Made by a program: the position numbers and the translations under genes. A DNA stretch of 64,000 bases from Conexibacter sp. CPCC 206217 (lineage in GTDB: Bacteria; Actinomycetota; Thermoleophilia; Solirubrobacterales; Solirubrobacteraceae), in assembly GCF_030646165.1 (NCBI RefSeq), contig NZ_JAUTDO010000001.1:186001-250000 (forward strand). Direction: 5' to 3'. Shown one piece after another: positions 24,820 through 34,298 of the stretch. Positions within the stretch are counted from its first letter, which is position 1. Each line of letters starts with the position of its first letter. Below the pieces are notes generated by a model. The model saw only the letters and a list, made by a program, of their open reading frames with translations. It did no database searches and was not told where the DNA came from.

Positions 24820-26580
24820 TCAGCGACCGCTGCGTGCGGTCTGCTCGTCGAGTGCGGCGACCGTGTCGCGCGCGACGATGTCGAGGGCGTCGGCGGGATC
24901 TGAGATCACGCAGACGCGGTCGGCCTCGATGCTCAGCGGCTCGATGCCGATCGAGATGTGGATCGTCGGGACGCCGAGGTCGGCGAGCCGGCGGATCTTC
25001 GCGACGCCTTCCTCGGTGTCCCACCAGCCGCCGTCGGACAGCACGTAGACCGCGCGCGGCCGGCGGCGGTTCTCCATGTCGAGCTGATCGGCCGTCATCA
25101 CCACTGCGTCGCCGCCGTGCGCGGTCCCGCCCCCGGTCCTGATGCCGGGGACCTGGGCGAGCGGAGCGGCGCCGTTCGTGAGCAGCTCGGAACCGTTTCC
25201 GAACAGACCGATCGCGAGCCGGCCCCCGACCTTCCCGAGTCCCTCGGCGAGGATCCATGCGATCGGGCCGAGCGCGTACTCGTGGATCCCCATCGAGCCG
25301 GAGGTGTCGACGACGAGCGCGACGTGCGGTTCCTCGATCGGCGCGTGCACGTCGCGGCTGATCTGCCAAGGCCGCGCCGTCACCCGCCGGCGCGCCGCGC
25401 GTTCGGCCCGCGCGCGCATGTACTGGCGCGGACTGAAGCGTCCTCCGGGGGTGCGCTTGTCGATCGTCCGGTGCACGACGGCGCGGGCGCGCATCAACGC
25501 CGTGGCGAATCTGCGCGCCGCAGCCGCCTCATCGGGCATCGGCGGGCGGTCGACTCCGCGATCTGGCATCCGCCCCGTCGGCGGCCCGATGCCGTCTCCT
25601 GTGGCGACAGCGCGGTCCGCAGCGGCTCTGCCCACGGTTTCTGCGATCACGCCACCGGGATCGTCGCCGGCGTCGATTCGATCCTGCTGGCGCTCTCGGA
25701 CGCGCTCGACCGCATCGCTCAACGCCTCCGCCAGCGAGCCGGGGATCGGCTCCGACGCGTCGGCTCGCTCAGACCTGGAGTCAGACGCGGGCGACGGGTC
25801 AGGCGGTCCGACGATCTCGCGATACCTGCGCGCGAAGTCGACCAGGACCGGCAACTCGCCATCCGGCACCCAGATCAATCTCGCGTAAAGGTCGTCAAGC
25901 GCCGCGACGTCGGCGTCGCCGAGCACTTCCCGCCACACCCGCTCGAGCCCGCTGAGATCTCGGCGATCGACGATTCCGTAGTGAGTGCGCGCCTGCAGAT
26001 ACGTCATGGCCCGAGCGCACATGTCGCGACTGAGGGTGCCGGTCGCAGCGGCGGTGACCGTCTGCGCGACGAACCGTGACAGGATCGCATCGACGACAGC
26101 GATCCCCAACGTCGACCGCACGAAGCGACCGCGCGCCGACGCGGCCGGAAAGTCCCGGACGCCGTGCGCTTCCATCCGCGGCTCTTCGAGCAGCTCGACG
26201 TCAATGGCGAGCTGCTCGTCGTCGAGCTCGGCCTCCGCGACCCAGCGCTTCGTGTGCTTGGCGTGCGCGGTCTCGTGCAGCGCGACGCCGAACGTCCGCA
26301 GGATCGCGCGACGATCGAGCGTGCCGGCGAGGAGATCCGCGCGCGAGCCGAGCAGCTCGTCGCTGTCGAGGAACACCGTGCGGCTGCGCAGGTGGATGTG
26401 GGCGGGGTCTGCAACGCCGGGCGCGACCACGAGCCAGACCGGGTACAGCCGCTGCATGATCTGCGTCCAGTGATCGGACAGATCCTTGTAGATCGGATCG
26501 CTGCGACCGCGCTGCGCGAGCGCCCACTGCAGCTGTCCGGCCAGCCGGGCGCCTGGCGTGCGTGTGCCGGGCGAGCTCAT
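24820..26580 (-). CDS. VWA-domain protein with N-terminal HExxH metallopeptidase-like domain
   Basis: The product has 586 residues. Near residue 100 the sequence TFGVALHETAHAKHT carries HETAH (102-106), a zincin HExxH motif, followed by ELLEEPRMEAHG, which may supply a third ligand. The middle is acidic and disordered. The C-terminal VWA domain has an intact MIDAS, VALVVDTSGSMG (425-431), plus TGGGTAHGGDA and VYVLSDGGWWD. This layout resembles DUF2201/CobT-like partners of MoxR ATPases. The start overlaps the MoxR-type gene stop (four bases), so the two are probably made as a pair. The function may be metal- or ATP-dependent remodelling of a partner protein; the substrate is unknown. Confidence 0.85.
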   Translation of the reverse strand: MSSPGTRTPGARLAGQLQWALAQRGRSDPIYKDLSDHWTQIMQRLYPVWLVVAPGVADPAHIHLRSRTVFLDSDELLGSRADLLAGTLDRRAILRTFGVALHETAHAKHTKRWVAEAELDDEQLAIDVELLEEPRMEAHGVRDFPAASARGRFVRSTLGIAVVDAILSRFVAQTVTAAATGTLSRDMCARAMTYLQARTHYGIVDRRDLSGLERVWREVLGDADVAALDDLYARLIWVPDGELPVLVDFARRYREIVGPPDPSPASDSRSERADASEPIPGSLAEALSDAVERVRERQQDRIDAGDDPGGVIAETVGRAAADRAVATGDGIGPPTGRMPDRGVDRPPMPDEAAAARRFATALMRARAVVHRTIDKRTPGGRFSPRQYMRARAERAARRRVTARPWQISRDVHAPIEEPHVALVVDTSGSMGIHEYALGPIAWILAEGLGKVGGRLAIGLFGNGSELLTNGAAPLAQVPGIRTGGGTAHGGDAVVMTADQLDMENRRRPRAVYVLSDGGWWDTEEGVAKIRRLADLGVPTIHISIGIEPLSIEADRVCVISDPADALDIVARDTVAALDEQTARSGR

Positions 26581-27617
26581 CGCGTCACGGCGCGGGGATA
26601 GCCGTTGAGGTTCGCGACGCCCCCGGACTCACTGACGCGGTAGCGCCCGTATCCCGCCTCGTCGAGCATCCGCGCGACGGCGCTCGCCTCGGCCGGCTGC
26701 AGGTTGCCGGTCTCGACCTGCTCCTGCACGTTCGACATCCAGAGCGCGATCGCCCATCGCTCGCCGACACGTTCGGCCATGTCCCAGAGTGCCTCGATGT
26801 CGCGGAACTGCGGCGTCCAGACAAGGCCGCTGTCGCCGGCAAAGCGCTCCTGGTCGAGATCGCGGGCCGCCTGGACGAGCCTCTCGGGAGCGCCCATCTG
26901 CAGCAGCGCCGGCCAGTTGCTCGTGACCTCCACTGCCGCCGGGAAACGCGACCGCCAGGCATCCGGGATGTCGCTGGCGCCGACCAGGCCCGGGTTGTAC
27001 GCCAACAGCACGCCGAAGCCCGGCTGCGCGATCACCGTTTCGTTCGTCGCCGGCAGGTGCAGCGTCAGGCGACCGTCGAGCGTCGCGTTGATACTCAGCA
27101 GCGCGACGTCGCGCGCGAGGTTGACCTCGTCGATCACGACGAGCCAGCCGTTACGCATCGCCTCAACGAACGCCGCGTCGACGAGCTGGACGCGATCACT
27201 GTCGGGGACGGGCACGTAGTCGTAGCGGAAGAAGTACTCGTCGGACGACGGGCCGGGCTGCAACTCGACGAGCCCGTAGAACGGACGCCCATCCCGCAGC
27301 TCGACGTCGCGCCCGGCCGCGGTCCAACGGTGGTGGGCGATCAGCCGCGCCACCTGGCTCTTGCCGGTCCCGGGCGGACCGACCAGTCGCAAGAACCGCG
27401 ATCGCGACGGATCGTCGTGGTCGAGCAGCTCGCACGCGATCTCGTGGATCGGCCTGCCGAACAGCGCCGGCGGATAGATCCGCCGACCGTCGGGCAGCTC
27501 GACTGGATCGCCGACGGGCTCCAGCTCGAGCCCGTCGCTCTCTCTCGCCGACGCCTTCAGGTCGCCTTCCGCGGCGACGTCGTCGACGGCGTTCAGGGCA
27601 GCGCTGAGTGCATTCAT
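26577..27617 (-). CDS. MoxR-like AAA+ ATPase
   Basis: The product has 346 residues. Walker A is LRLVGPPGTGKSQVARL (80-87) and Walker B is WLVVIDEVNLAR (160-166). The following SINATLDGRLTLHLPATNET, GFGVLLAYNPGLVGASDIPD segment matches the sensor region of MoxR/AAA_5 (dynein-like) ATPases. The arginine-bearing IPDAWRSRFPAAVEV is present. MoxR proteins chaperone or activate complexes together with VWA proteins, and here the VWA gene follows directly with a four-base overlap. It lies between the SNF2-like helicase and the VWA gene in the ICE maintenance array. Confidence 0.9.
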   Translation of the reverse strand: MNALSAALNAVDDVAAEGDLKASARESDGLELEPVGDPVELPDGRRIYPPALFGRPIHEIACELLDHDDPSRSRFLRLVGPPGTGKSQVARLIAHHRWTAAGRDVELRDGRPFYGLVELQPGPSSDEYFFRYDYVPVPDSDRVQLVDAAFVEAMRNGWLVVIDEVNLARDVALLSINATLDGRLTLHLPATNETVIAQPGFGVLLAYNPGLVGASDIPDAWRSRFPAAVEVTSNWPALLQMGAPERLVQAARDLDQERFAGDSGLVWTPQFRDIEALWDMAERVGERWAIALWMSNVQEQVETGNLQPAEASAVARMLDEAGYGRYRVSESGGVANLNGYPRAVTR

Positions 27618-27696
27618 GCGCTATGCCTCCGATGCAGTTGGACTGGCTCGGAGCCAGTCTCGGAATGGGTGGCGGTTCGCGACCGCAGGGGTTGCT

Positions 27697-30600
27697 TCAG
27701 ACGGCCCCGAACACCGACGCCGCGACGCGCAGCTTCGCCGCCGAGGTCTCGAAGCCGTCGGCCCGACGACTCTCGGCGACCTGCGCCGTGATCTCGCCGA
27801 GCTGGCTCGCGACGCTCGACTCGGCGGCAGCGAGGCCCTCGAAGCCGTCGAGCAGCTGGTGCGACTCTGCACCGCGCGGTGCGAGCAGGCCGACGATGTG
27901 CTCGATCGCCCCGCCTCTGATGTACGGGTTGATGACGTCGATGTAGTCGTGCGGGGAGCCCGCGCGCGCGGCACGGCCGACGCGCTGCTCCAGCGGCGGC
28001 GGCGTGTACGGCAGGTCAAGGTTGCAGAGGAGCGACGCAGCCTGGAGGTTGTGACCCTCCTGCCCAATCGAGCTCAGCAGGAAGATCGGGAACTCGCCCG
28101 CGACGAACGCGTTCTTCATGGCTCGGAACTCGTCCGGGTGGACGCTCCCGTCCCCCACGCGTGCATCAACGCCGTAGCGGTCACGCAGCGTCCCAGCCAG
28201 CTGCCGGAGGCAGTGGACGCGTTCTGCGAAGACGAGGCTCTGGACATCGCCGGCGGAGTGCGCGAGCGCCTCCGCGACGACGCCGCGCAGCAGCGGCAGG
28301 CCGTCACCACCTCCGCGTATCGCCGGTGCGACCGCGCCGTCCCGCACGAGCGCGATCGCCAGCGAGCTCTTCGAGTGCGTCAACGTCTCTGGATCGACCG
28401 ACGCATCCAGGAAGACACCGACGTGGCCCAGCACGACGCCCTGCGCGCGTGAGATCTCGACCAGCGCCGCCTTGTGCGCCGCGCTGCCGCTCGGCAGACC
28501 GCTCGCGCGATCGAGCAGTTCGAGCAGATGCTCGTAGGCCTTGCGGCCGCCCTCGCGGATCGCTGTGAGCAGCTGCTTCAGCGCGTCGTCTGGCTCGATC
28601 GGCATCGCGCGCGCGGGCCGGACGTCCGGCATCCACTGCGCCATGTCTTTGCGCGTGACGCGCAGGAGGTGCGGCCCGTGCCCGATCCGAACGCGGTGAG
28701 CGTTCTTCTCCCGCATCAGGTCGCCGCCCTCGCGCACGCCGGGCCGGTCGTCGATCATCACCTCGTCGCCGACGGCGAGCCCCACGAGGATGTCGACCTC
28801 CTCCGCGCGTCTGCTGCGAGGCGTTGCGGTCAGCAGCCAGCAGTCGATCACGGCGCCGAAGCGCAGCAGCCGAAGGCTGCGATGCGCCTGCGTGGCCGGG
28901 TTCACGTACTTCAGCGCCTCGTCCACGATCAGCAGGTGCAGCGCGATCACCTGCAGCTCACCTGGAAAGCGCTCAAGCATCGTCTTCGAGACGAGCATCA
29001 GCAACGGCTCGTCGCCGTGCTCGCGGTCGAGTCGCCGGATCTGCGCGGCGATCGAAGTCGCGTCGTCGAGGATGACGACCGTCGTGTTCGGCGCGAGCGG
29101 CGGGAGCCCGCGTGCCGGCGCTCCGGCCGTCAGCTCCTCCGCCCACTGCGGCAGCAGCCGCGCCTCGGCGACCAGCATGCCGCGGAAGCGCTGCGTCGTC
29201 GCGGCGCGGTGGAAGATCGCCCGACCGGACATGATCGTCTTGCCGACGCCCGTGTGACTGGCGTTGAGTCCCGATCCGACGACCATCCGAGCGGTCGCGT
29301 CACGCTGACGGCCGAGCAAGATCTTGTCGTCGGCGAGCGGCTTTGCGACCGTCATCGCGACCGTCTGTCGGGCGCCGGCGTCAAGCGTGACGGGCTCGCC
29401 GTCGCGCTTGAGCTGCCGCAGGACCCCGACAGCCTGTTCAACGACGTACCGTCTGCTGCTCGCGCTGATCCCGTCGGCGCGCGTGACAGTGAGGATCCCA
29501 GGCCGACCGACGGCCCGCCCCACGCGCACGCGTCCCGTCAGGTGCACGGCGGCCTGCTCGCTCAGCAGGACCGGGATGCCGCGACGCACCGCCGTGTCGA
29601 CGGCCTCGCCGAGCTCCATCGGCCGACCGGGCGTCGACTCGATCTCACGTCTCGACCAGCCGCGTCTGCCGAGATGCGAGACCGGGAATCCGCGCGTCTG
29701 ACGCGTGACGACATCCAGCTTCAGATGCTCGCGACCGGCGGCGGCCGCGTGACGCACCGAGAGTCGGCCCCACCGGTCGCACGGGTCGTCGAGCGTGCCC
29801 GGCAGCATCGTCACGCCGAGCTCTTGGCTCAGATTCGCGGCACGTCGCGCCGCATCGTGCTCATCGCCGAAGCCGCCGTGCTCCGCCAACAGGACGTTCG
29901 TGTTGAGCAGCGGCATCAACGTCTGAGTCGCGTCTGGGACAGACGCCGTCGCGAGATCTCGCGACACGGTGCCGCCGAGCCGCAGCACCAAACGAATCAG
30001 ATCTCCCGACAGCGTCGGCTCCAGCACCCAGAGCCCGGCATGTCGACGAGCAGGTCGCACGAGCACGCCGACCGGCCGGGCTGCACGCTCGACCTCGCCG
30101 AGTCGCTCGCGGACCGCCTCGCCCCAGCGCGCGCTGCCCATACGCCAGCTGTGCGGATCGCCCGGATCGAACTGCTCAGGTCGGTCGAGCGCGACCGCAG
30201 ACACTGCGTCGACGACATCCGCCGGCAGACCGGTGCGGCGCCGGAACGCCTGCCTCCGATCCCACTCGCTCATGTACATCAGCGGATCGTCGAGGTCGAC
30301 CGGCGCGTCGCGGTGGGCTTGCTCGAGACGCTCGTCCAGTCTCACCGTCGGCTCCAGCAACACGGTCCAGTCGAGGCCGGCGGAGGAGTCCGCCGCCGCC
30401 TGCCGCGCGATCAACGCCTCCATCGCGCTCGTGGACAGCTGCTCGGTCGGGTCTTCGACAACGCCGTGCCGGCGCAGGATCGCGTAGGCCTGCGCACGCC
30501 GCGACCTCCACGTCGACGCGTCGTTCGGGTCGACTGGCTGGTTCTCCGCGAGGCTCTTCAGCGCTCGTGGCTGCAGCTGCGAGAACGCCTCGCCCCACCG

Positions 30601-30780
30601 CGGGAAGCAGCGTTGCAGTTGCGCTCCGGCGGCGGTCCGGTGGGCGCGTCGGTGCAGATTGTCGTGGCTCTCGTGACCGCCTTCCGCAGATTCACGCGAC
30701 CACCATCCGCCAAGGTCAGGAAGGCGCGCTCCAGACGCCGTCGAGGCGGCTGCCGGAGCGTCCGTCAGATCGTCAGTCAT
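27697..30780 (-). CDS. SNF2/superfamily 2 helicase-like protein
   Basis: The product has 1027 residues from ATG 30780. The N-terminal 480 residues are unrecognised. Motif I is LNASHTGVGKTIMSGRA (about 505-521), motif II LLIVDEALKY with DEAL at 620-623, and motif III WLLTATPRSR (648-656). The C-terminal lobe has FAERVHCLRQLAGTLRDRYG, SIGQEGHNLQAASLLCNLDL and the motif VI-like LEQRVGRAARAG (930-941), as in SNF2/RapA-type translocases. These enzymes move along duplex DNA rather than fully unwinding it. The neighbours are a zinc-finger protein upstream and the MoxR/VWA/ParB set downstream. The role in the element is not established. Confidence 0.85.
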   Translation of the reverse strand: MTDDLTDAPAAASTASGARLPDLGGWWSRESAEGGHESHDNLHRRAHRTAAGAQLQRCFPRWGEAFSQLQPRALKSLAENQPVDPNDASTWRSRRAQAYAILRRHGVVEDPTEQLSTSAMEALIARQAAADSSAGLDWTVLLEPTVRLDERLEQAHRDAPVDLDDPLMYMSEWDRRQAFRRRTGLPADVVDAVSAVALDRPEQFDPGDPHSWRMGSARWGEAVRERLGEVERAARPVGVLVRPARRHAGLWVLEPTLSGDLIRLVLRLGGTVSRDLATASVPDATQTLMPLLNTNVLLAEHGGFGDEHDAARRAANLSQELGVTMLPGTLDDPCDRWGRLSVRHAAAAGREHLKLDVVTRQTRGFPVSHLGRRGWSRREIESTPGRPMELGEAVDTAVRRGIPVLLSEQAAVHLTGRVRVGRAVGRPGILTVTRADGISASSRRYVVEQAVGVLRQLKRDGEPVTLDAGARQTVAMTVAKPLADDKILLGRQRDATARMVVGSGLNASHTGVGKTIMSGRAIFHRAATTQRFRGMLVAEARLLPQWAEELTAGAPARGLPPLAPNTTVVILDDATSIAAQIRRLDREHGDEPLLMLVSKTMLERFPGELQVIALHLLIVDEALKYVNPATQAHRSLRLLRFGAVIDCWLLTATPRSRRAEEVDILVGLAVGDEVMIDDRPGVREGGDLMREKNAHRVRIGHGPHLLRVTRKDMAQWMPDVRPARAMPIEPDDALKQLLTAIREGGRKAYEHLLELLDRASGLPSGSAAHKAALVEISRAQGVVLGHVGVFLDASVDPETLTHSKSSLAIALVRDGAVAPAIRGGGDGLPLLRGVVAEALAHSAGDVQSLVFAERVHCLRQLAGTLRDRYGVDARVGDGSVHPDEFRAMKNAFVAGEFPIFLLSSIGQEGHNLQAASLLCNLDLPYTPPPLEQRVGRAARAGSPHDYIDVINPYIRGGAIEHIVGLLAPRGAESHQLLDGFEGLAAAESSVASQLGEITAQVAESRRADGFETSAAKLRVAASVFGAV

Positions 30781-30841
30781 CGTTCTCCAAACTCGTTGGA
30801 GGATCGGTTGGAGCCAGGCATGTCGCTGGCTCGGTGCGCCG

Positions 30842-31015
30842 CTACCGCGGTCTCTCGACGAGGCGCTCGGCGGGGGTGGACGGGATCGGCACGACGCCGC
30901 TGCCGCCGCACTGGCTGCAGCGATCACCGCCTTCCTTCAGCGACGATCCGTAGCCGTTGCAGTGCGGGCAGACCTGCATCCCATCGTCCAAGCCGTGGAT
31001 GCTCCAGCCTCTCAT
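30842..31015 (-). CDS. DnaJ-type zinc-finger small protein
   Basis: The product has 57 residues from ATG 31015, chosen because AGGAGGTATCG precedes it exactly; an upstream ATG at 31036 lacks this. The sequence VCPHCNGYGSSLKEGGDRCS then QCGGSGVV forms two CxxCxGxG repeats, as in the DnaJ cysteine-rich domain. It probably binds one zinc. Such mini proteins often modulate larger partners. It lies between the UvrD-like and SNF2-like helicase genes. Confidence 0.75.
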   Translation of the reverse strand: MRGWSIHGLDDGMQVCPHCNGYGSSLKEGGDRCSQCGGSGVVPIPSTPAERLVERPR

Positions 31016-31052
31016 CGATACCTCCTGATCAATCATCTGGTGGGTTGTCGTC

Positions 31053-33035
31053 TCAAGCGACGACGCCCGCTTCTACGAGGAAGCGGGACGGCCCGGCCGT
31101 CGGGCGGCCGCGGCGAGCGTTGCTGCGCGTGAGGATCAATCGCTTTCTCGCCCGCGTCGCCGCGACGTAGAACAGCCGCCGCTCCTCTTCCAGGTCTCGA
31201 GGATCCGCAGATTCGGTCGCGCGCCACGACGGCAGCACCCGCTCCTCGCAGCCGACGACGATCACCGTGTGTGCCTCGCAGCCCTTCGCGCGATGGATCG
31301 TCGAGATGCGCACGACGTCGTCAGCTCCGTCTGCGTCGTCGGCGTCCAGCATCGCGGACTGGACGAAGGCGGCGAGCGTCGCAGCTGGGTCCCGGCGGCG
31401 GTGCGCCGCGGCGGCGCGGCAGAGCGTCCTGAGGTCCTCGATCGCCTGATCCGCGTCGTCTCGGCGGGAAGCTCGACCTTGGTGGTGAGCGACCAGGCCG
31501 CCGGGCATCGAGAGCGCCGCCTTCACGACGACGTCGACCGGCTCGCCGGCGAGCATCCGCCGGCGCAAACCGGCGAACGCTGCGGCGAACTGGTCGAGCG
31601 CGGCGCGCGTGTCCCGCTGACGAACGCTTCCGTCAGCCGCGACAACCGAGCACGCTGTCGTGATCTCGACCCCTTCCTCGCGGGCGGTCTCGATCACGCG
31701 GTCGACGGTCGCATCGCCGATCTTGCGCCGGGGGCTCTGGACAGCTCGGCGGAATGCGCGACGGTCGCGCGGGTTCGCGATCAGCTCGAGATACGCGATC
31801 GCATCCTTCACGACGGCGCGCTCGTAGAAGCCGAGTCCGCCGACGACCCGGTACGGGATCCCCGCCTCGGTGAGCGGCCGCTGCAGCGGTTGCGTGAGAT
31901 AGGCGTTGCGAGCGACGACGTAGATCTCGCCGACGGGGACGCCGCTGCCGATCGTCTCCTCCACGCACGTGCGAATCCACTCCGCCTCCGCGTGCTCGTT
32001 CGCGAAGACCGGCGTGTCGATCCTGCCGCCCGGCCCCCGCGCCGACACCAGCACCTTCTGCGTCCTCGATCTGTTGTGCTCGACGCATCGGCGTGCTGCC
32101 ATCACGATCTCGGCACGGCTGCGGAAGTTCTGGCCGAGCGCGATCGTCGTCGCGTTCGGAAACCAGAACCGGAATCTCAGCGTCCCGTCGACCTCGGCGC
32201 CGCGGAACCGGTAGATCGCCTGGTCGTCGTCGGCGAGCGCAGTCACGTTGCCGTCGCTGCCTGCGAGCAGTGCGACGAGCCAGATCTGCGCCCAGTTGTT
32301 GTCCTGGTGCTCGTCGACGAGGACCCAGGGCCAGCGGCGCCGGTAATGCAGGAGCACCGACGGCCGGCTCATGAACAGCGCGTACGCGAAGACGAGCAGA
32401 TCGTCGAAGTCGAGCGCATTGTTCGCGGCGAGCTCGTCGGAGACGTGCTGCCAGACCTGCGCGATCACCGTCTTCATCGGATGGTGGCTGCGTTCGACGT
32501 ATCCCGTCGGCGTCAGCAGATGCGTCTTCGCCAGCGACATCACGCGAACGATCTCCGCGCGCGGGCCGTGACCGAAGCGATCCAGTTGCTCGCGCAGCTC
32601 GGCGCGCGACGGGTCGGCGAGCAGCTGGTCGACGATGCGCCCGAGCTCGTCGGCGTCGTAGATGCTGAATGCGTCGGTTCGGCCGAACAGCTCGGCGTGG
32701 TTGCGCAGCACGTGTGCGCAGACGGAATGGAACGTGCCGACCATCACGCCGCGCGCGCCGGCCTGTCCAAGCATCCGCGGATCCGCGAGCCGATCTCGCA
32801 GCTCGTTCGCGGCGCTGACCGTGAACGTCATCGCGAGGATCTCGCTCGGCCTTGCGATGGAGTCGCGAACGAGCCGGACGATGCGCTGCGTGATCGTCGA
32901 GGTCTTGCCGGCACCGGGGCCGGCGGTGACGAGAAGCGGTCCCGTGCCGTGCGCGGCGACCTGCTGCTGTTCGGACGTCAGCGTGTCCGAGCCCGCCGCG
33001 CCGAGCAAAGCGGCTGCCTGTTCGGTGACCGACAT
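31053..33035 (-). CDS. UvrD/PcrA-like superfamily 1 helicase
   Basis: The product has 660 residues from ATG 33035. Motif Ia/I is LLVTAGPGAGKTSTI (Walker A 39-45), motif Ib is TFHSVCAHVL, motif II is VLVDEHQDNNWAQ (DEHQD 241-245), motif III is ALADDDQAIYRFRGA, and motif IV is LGQNFRSRAEIV (302-306). Motif V/VI is RISTIHRAKGCEAHTVIVVG and LFYVAATRARKRL. All helicase motifs look intact, so it should be an active 3'-5' DNA helicase. UvrD-like enzymes serve rolling-circle replication and repair; in an ICE this fits unwinding after nicking. The start shares one base with the stop of the upstream winged-helix gene. Confidence 0.95.
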   Translation of the reverse strand: MSVTEQAAALLGAAGSDTLTSEQQQVAAHGTGPLLVTAGPGAGKTSTITQRIVRLVRDSIARPSEILAMTFTVSAANELRDRLADPRMLGQAGARGVMVGTFHSVCAHVLRNHAELFGRTDAFSIYDADELGRIVDQLLADPSRAELREQLDRFGHGPRAEIVRVMSLAKTHLLTPTGYVERSHHPMKTVIAQVWQHVSDELAANNALDFDDLLVFAYALFMSRPSVLLHYRRRWPWVLVDEHQDNNWAQIWLVALLAGSDGNVTALADDDQAIYRFRGAEVDGTLRFRFWFPNATTIALGQNFRSRAEIVMAARRCVEHNRSRTQKVLVSARGPGGRIDTPVFANEHAEAEWIRTCVEETIGSGVPVGEIYVVARNAYLTQPLQRPLTEAGIPYRVVGGLGFYERAVVKDAIAYLELIANPRDRRAFRRAVQSPRRKIGDATVDRVIETAREEGVEITTACSVVAADGSVRQRDTRAALDQFAAAFAGLRRRMLAGEPVDVVVKAALSMPGGLVAHHQGRASRRDDADQAIEDLRTLCRAAAAHRRRDPAATLAAFVQSAMLDADDADGADDVVRISTIHRAKGCEAHTVIVVGCEERVLPSWRATESADPRDLEEERRLFYVAATRARKRLILTRSNARRGRPTAGPSRFLVEAGVVA

Positions 33036-33568
33036 CAGCTCTCTCCGTCGATCAGGCGGTACCCGAGCCCCCACACGTTCACGACGAGTTCATCTCCGTC
33101 GCGCCGGAGCGTCGTTCGCAGCCGATGCGCCGTCTGGTCGAGCATCCGCGTTGATCGATGCCCATGGGTCCATTGCCAGACGTCGCGCAGAAGACGGTCC
33201 TTCTCGAAGACCCGGTACGGCTCACGGATCAGCGTGCAAAGAAGCTCGTACTCGAGCCGGCGCAGCGACAGAGGCCGGCCGTTGAGCAGAACCGTGCGCG
33301 CGAGCGTGTCGACCTCGATCGGGCCGACACTGAAAACACCGTCGGGCGGGGTCGATCGAACCGCACGGAGGAGGTCTTCGAGGAACAGATCGAGCTTGTG
33401 CCCGTCACCGCGCAGGTCCACGACCAACACGTCTGGGTGCTGGTTCGCGATGCTGCCGACCGCCTCGGGCGAGAGCGCGTTCACAATGACGACGCTCGGA
33501 AGTGCTTGGGGTGTCGGTCTCTCAGGGGGCGACGACGCGTCGGGGCTCGCCGCGTGCTTCTTCGTCAT
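33035..33568 (-). CDS. OmpR/PhoB-type winged-helix DNA-binding protein without receiver
   Basis: The product has 177 residues from ATG 33568, with GAGGAAG upstream. The N-terminal half is a degenerate receiver-like or linker region (VVIVNALSPEAVGSIANQHP, DVLVVDLRG) without the full phosphoacceptor pocket. The C-terminal half is a Trans_reg_C domain (SVGPIEVDTLARTVLLNGRP, LSLRRLEYELLCTLIREPYR, VNVWGLGYRLIDGE). It probably regulates the ICE array. Its stop abuts the UvrD gene (TGATG). No histidine kinase gene is nearby. Confidence 0.85.
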   Translation of the reverse strand: MTKKHAASPDASSPPERPTPQALPSVVIVNALSPEAVGSIANQHPDVLVVDLRGDGHKLDLFLEDLLRAVRSTPPDGVFSVGPIEVDTLARTVLLNGRPLSLRRLEYELLCTLIREPYRVFEKDRLLRDVWQWTHGHRSTRMLDQTAHRLRTTLRRDGDELVVNVWGLGYRLIDGES

Positions 33569-33629
33569 GGCCGGCTTCCTCTCGATGCCGAACGTAGGGC
33601 GGTCGCAGCGCGTGCGACGGAGGCCGGGG

Positions 33630-34166
33630 CTAGCGAGCCCGCCGAGCGGCGAGAAGCTCCTCGTGGTTGGCGAGTCGCAGCACCTGCCGGACACGACGCT
33701 CCAGCTGGTCAGAGGCGTCGGCGATCAGCTCGTTGCCGAGCTGCCACCGGCGTGGACCGCGGTCGAGCAGCTTGGCGATGGAGTTCGCGGAGACGGTCAC
33801 GCCGCTGCGCTCCACCGCCCAGCTCACGGCGCCAGCGCGATCGTGCATCTGCTCCGACTCGGCCTGGTCAGCCAGCGCGCACATGATCGGCGTCTTGAGC
33901 GAACGTGCCTCGAGCGTGCTGAGGACGAGCCACGCGTCACGCTCGGTCTCGGTACCGGCGACGAGCGCACGTCTCGCGAACAGGCGGCCGGTCGGATCGT
34001 CGCTGATCAGGTCGTCGCACGCGGCCATCGCATCGACGTCGTGGAGCGCGTCGGCGGCACGCAGCTCCTGCTGAGGGATCGTGAAGTGCTGATGCTCCGC
34101 GGACATCGTCCTGCGACGGGCGTGCAGCGCACGCTCCGACGGCACGATCAGGGAAGCGATCGACAT
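33630..34166 (-). CDS. Hypothetical protein, first gene of this transcript block
   Basis: The product has 178 residues from ATG 34166, with GGAGGTCCCTC at ideal spacing. It is helical throughout (RALVAGTETERDAWLVLSTL, SLKTPIMCALADQAESEQMH, VTVSANSIAKLLDRGPRRWQ). The C-terminal DQLERRVRQVLRLANHEELL segment is basic. No family is recognised. The strong terminator at 34222-34251 separates it from the primase gene, so a new promoter should lie between them. Confidence 0.65.
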   Translation of the reverse strand: MSIASLIVPSERALHARRRTMSAEHQHFTIPQQELRAADALHDVDAMAACDDLISDDPTGRLFARRALVAGTETERDAWLVLSTLEARSLKTPIMCALADQAESEQMHDRAGAVSWAVERSGVTVSANSIAKLLDRGPRRWQLGNELIADASDQLERRVRQVLRLANHEELLAARRAR

Positions 34167-34221
34167 GAGGGACCTCCAGGGTCACGTCGGCGCCGAGCGC
34201 CGGCGAGTCGTTAACGACAGA

Positions 34222-34251
34222 AAGCCCGCCGCCTCGAGAGGCGGCGGGCTT
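34222..34251 (-). terminator. Strong intrinsic terminator after the primase gene
   Basis: AAGCCCGCCGCCT (34222-34234) and AGGCGGCGGGCTT (34239-34251) form a 13-bp perfect stem with the loop CGAG. Read on the minus strand it ends in TTTCTGTC. It lies 48 bases after the stop of the primase gene and divides the minus-strand array into two transcripts. Confidence 0.85.
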
Positions 34252-34298
34252 CGCGTTCGGTCGGGTGACGGACGAGCAGTTCGCCCGCGGTCAGTGGA

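Noticed and set aside
24763-30948. 16-base repeat CCTTCCTTCAGCGACG near 24768 and 30930
   Set aside because: One copy is a ribosome-binding region, the other lies inside a zinc-finger gene; one such repeat is expected by chance in GC-rich DNA.
28474-31170. 898-codon plus-strand frame opposite the SNF2-like helicase
   Set aside because: Shadow of the helicase gene; no domain recognised in that frame.
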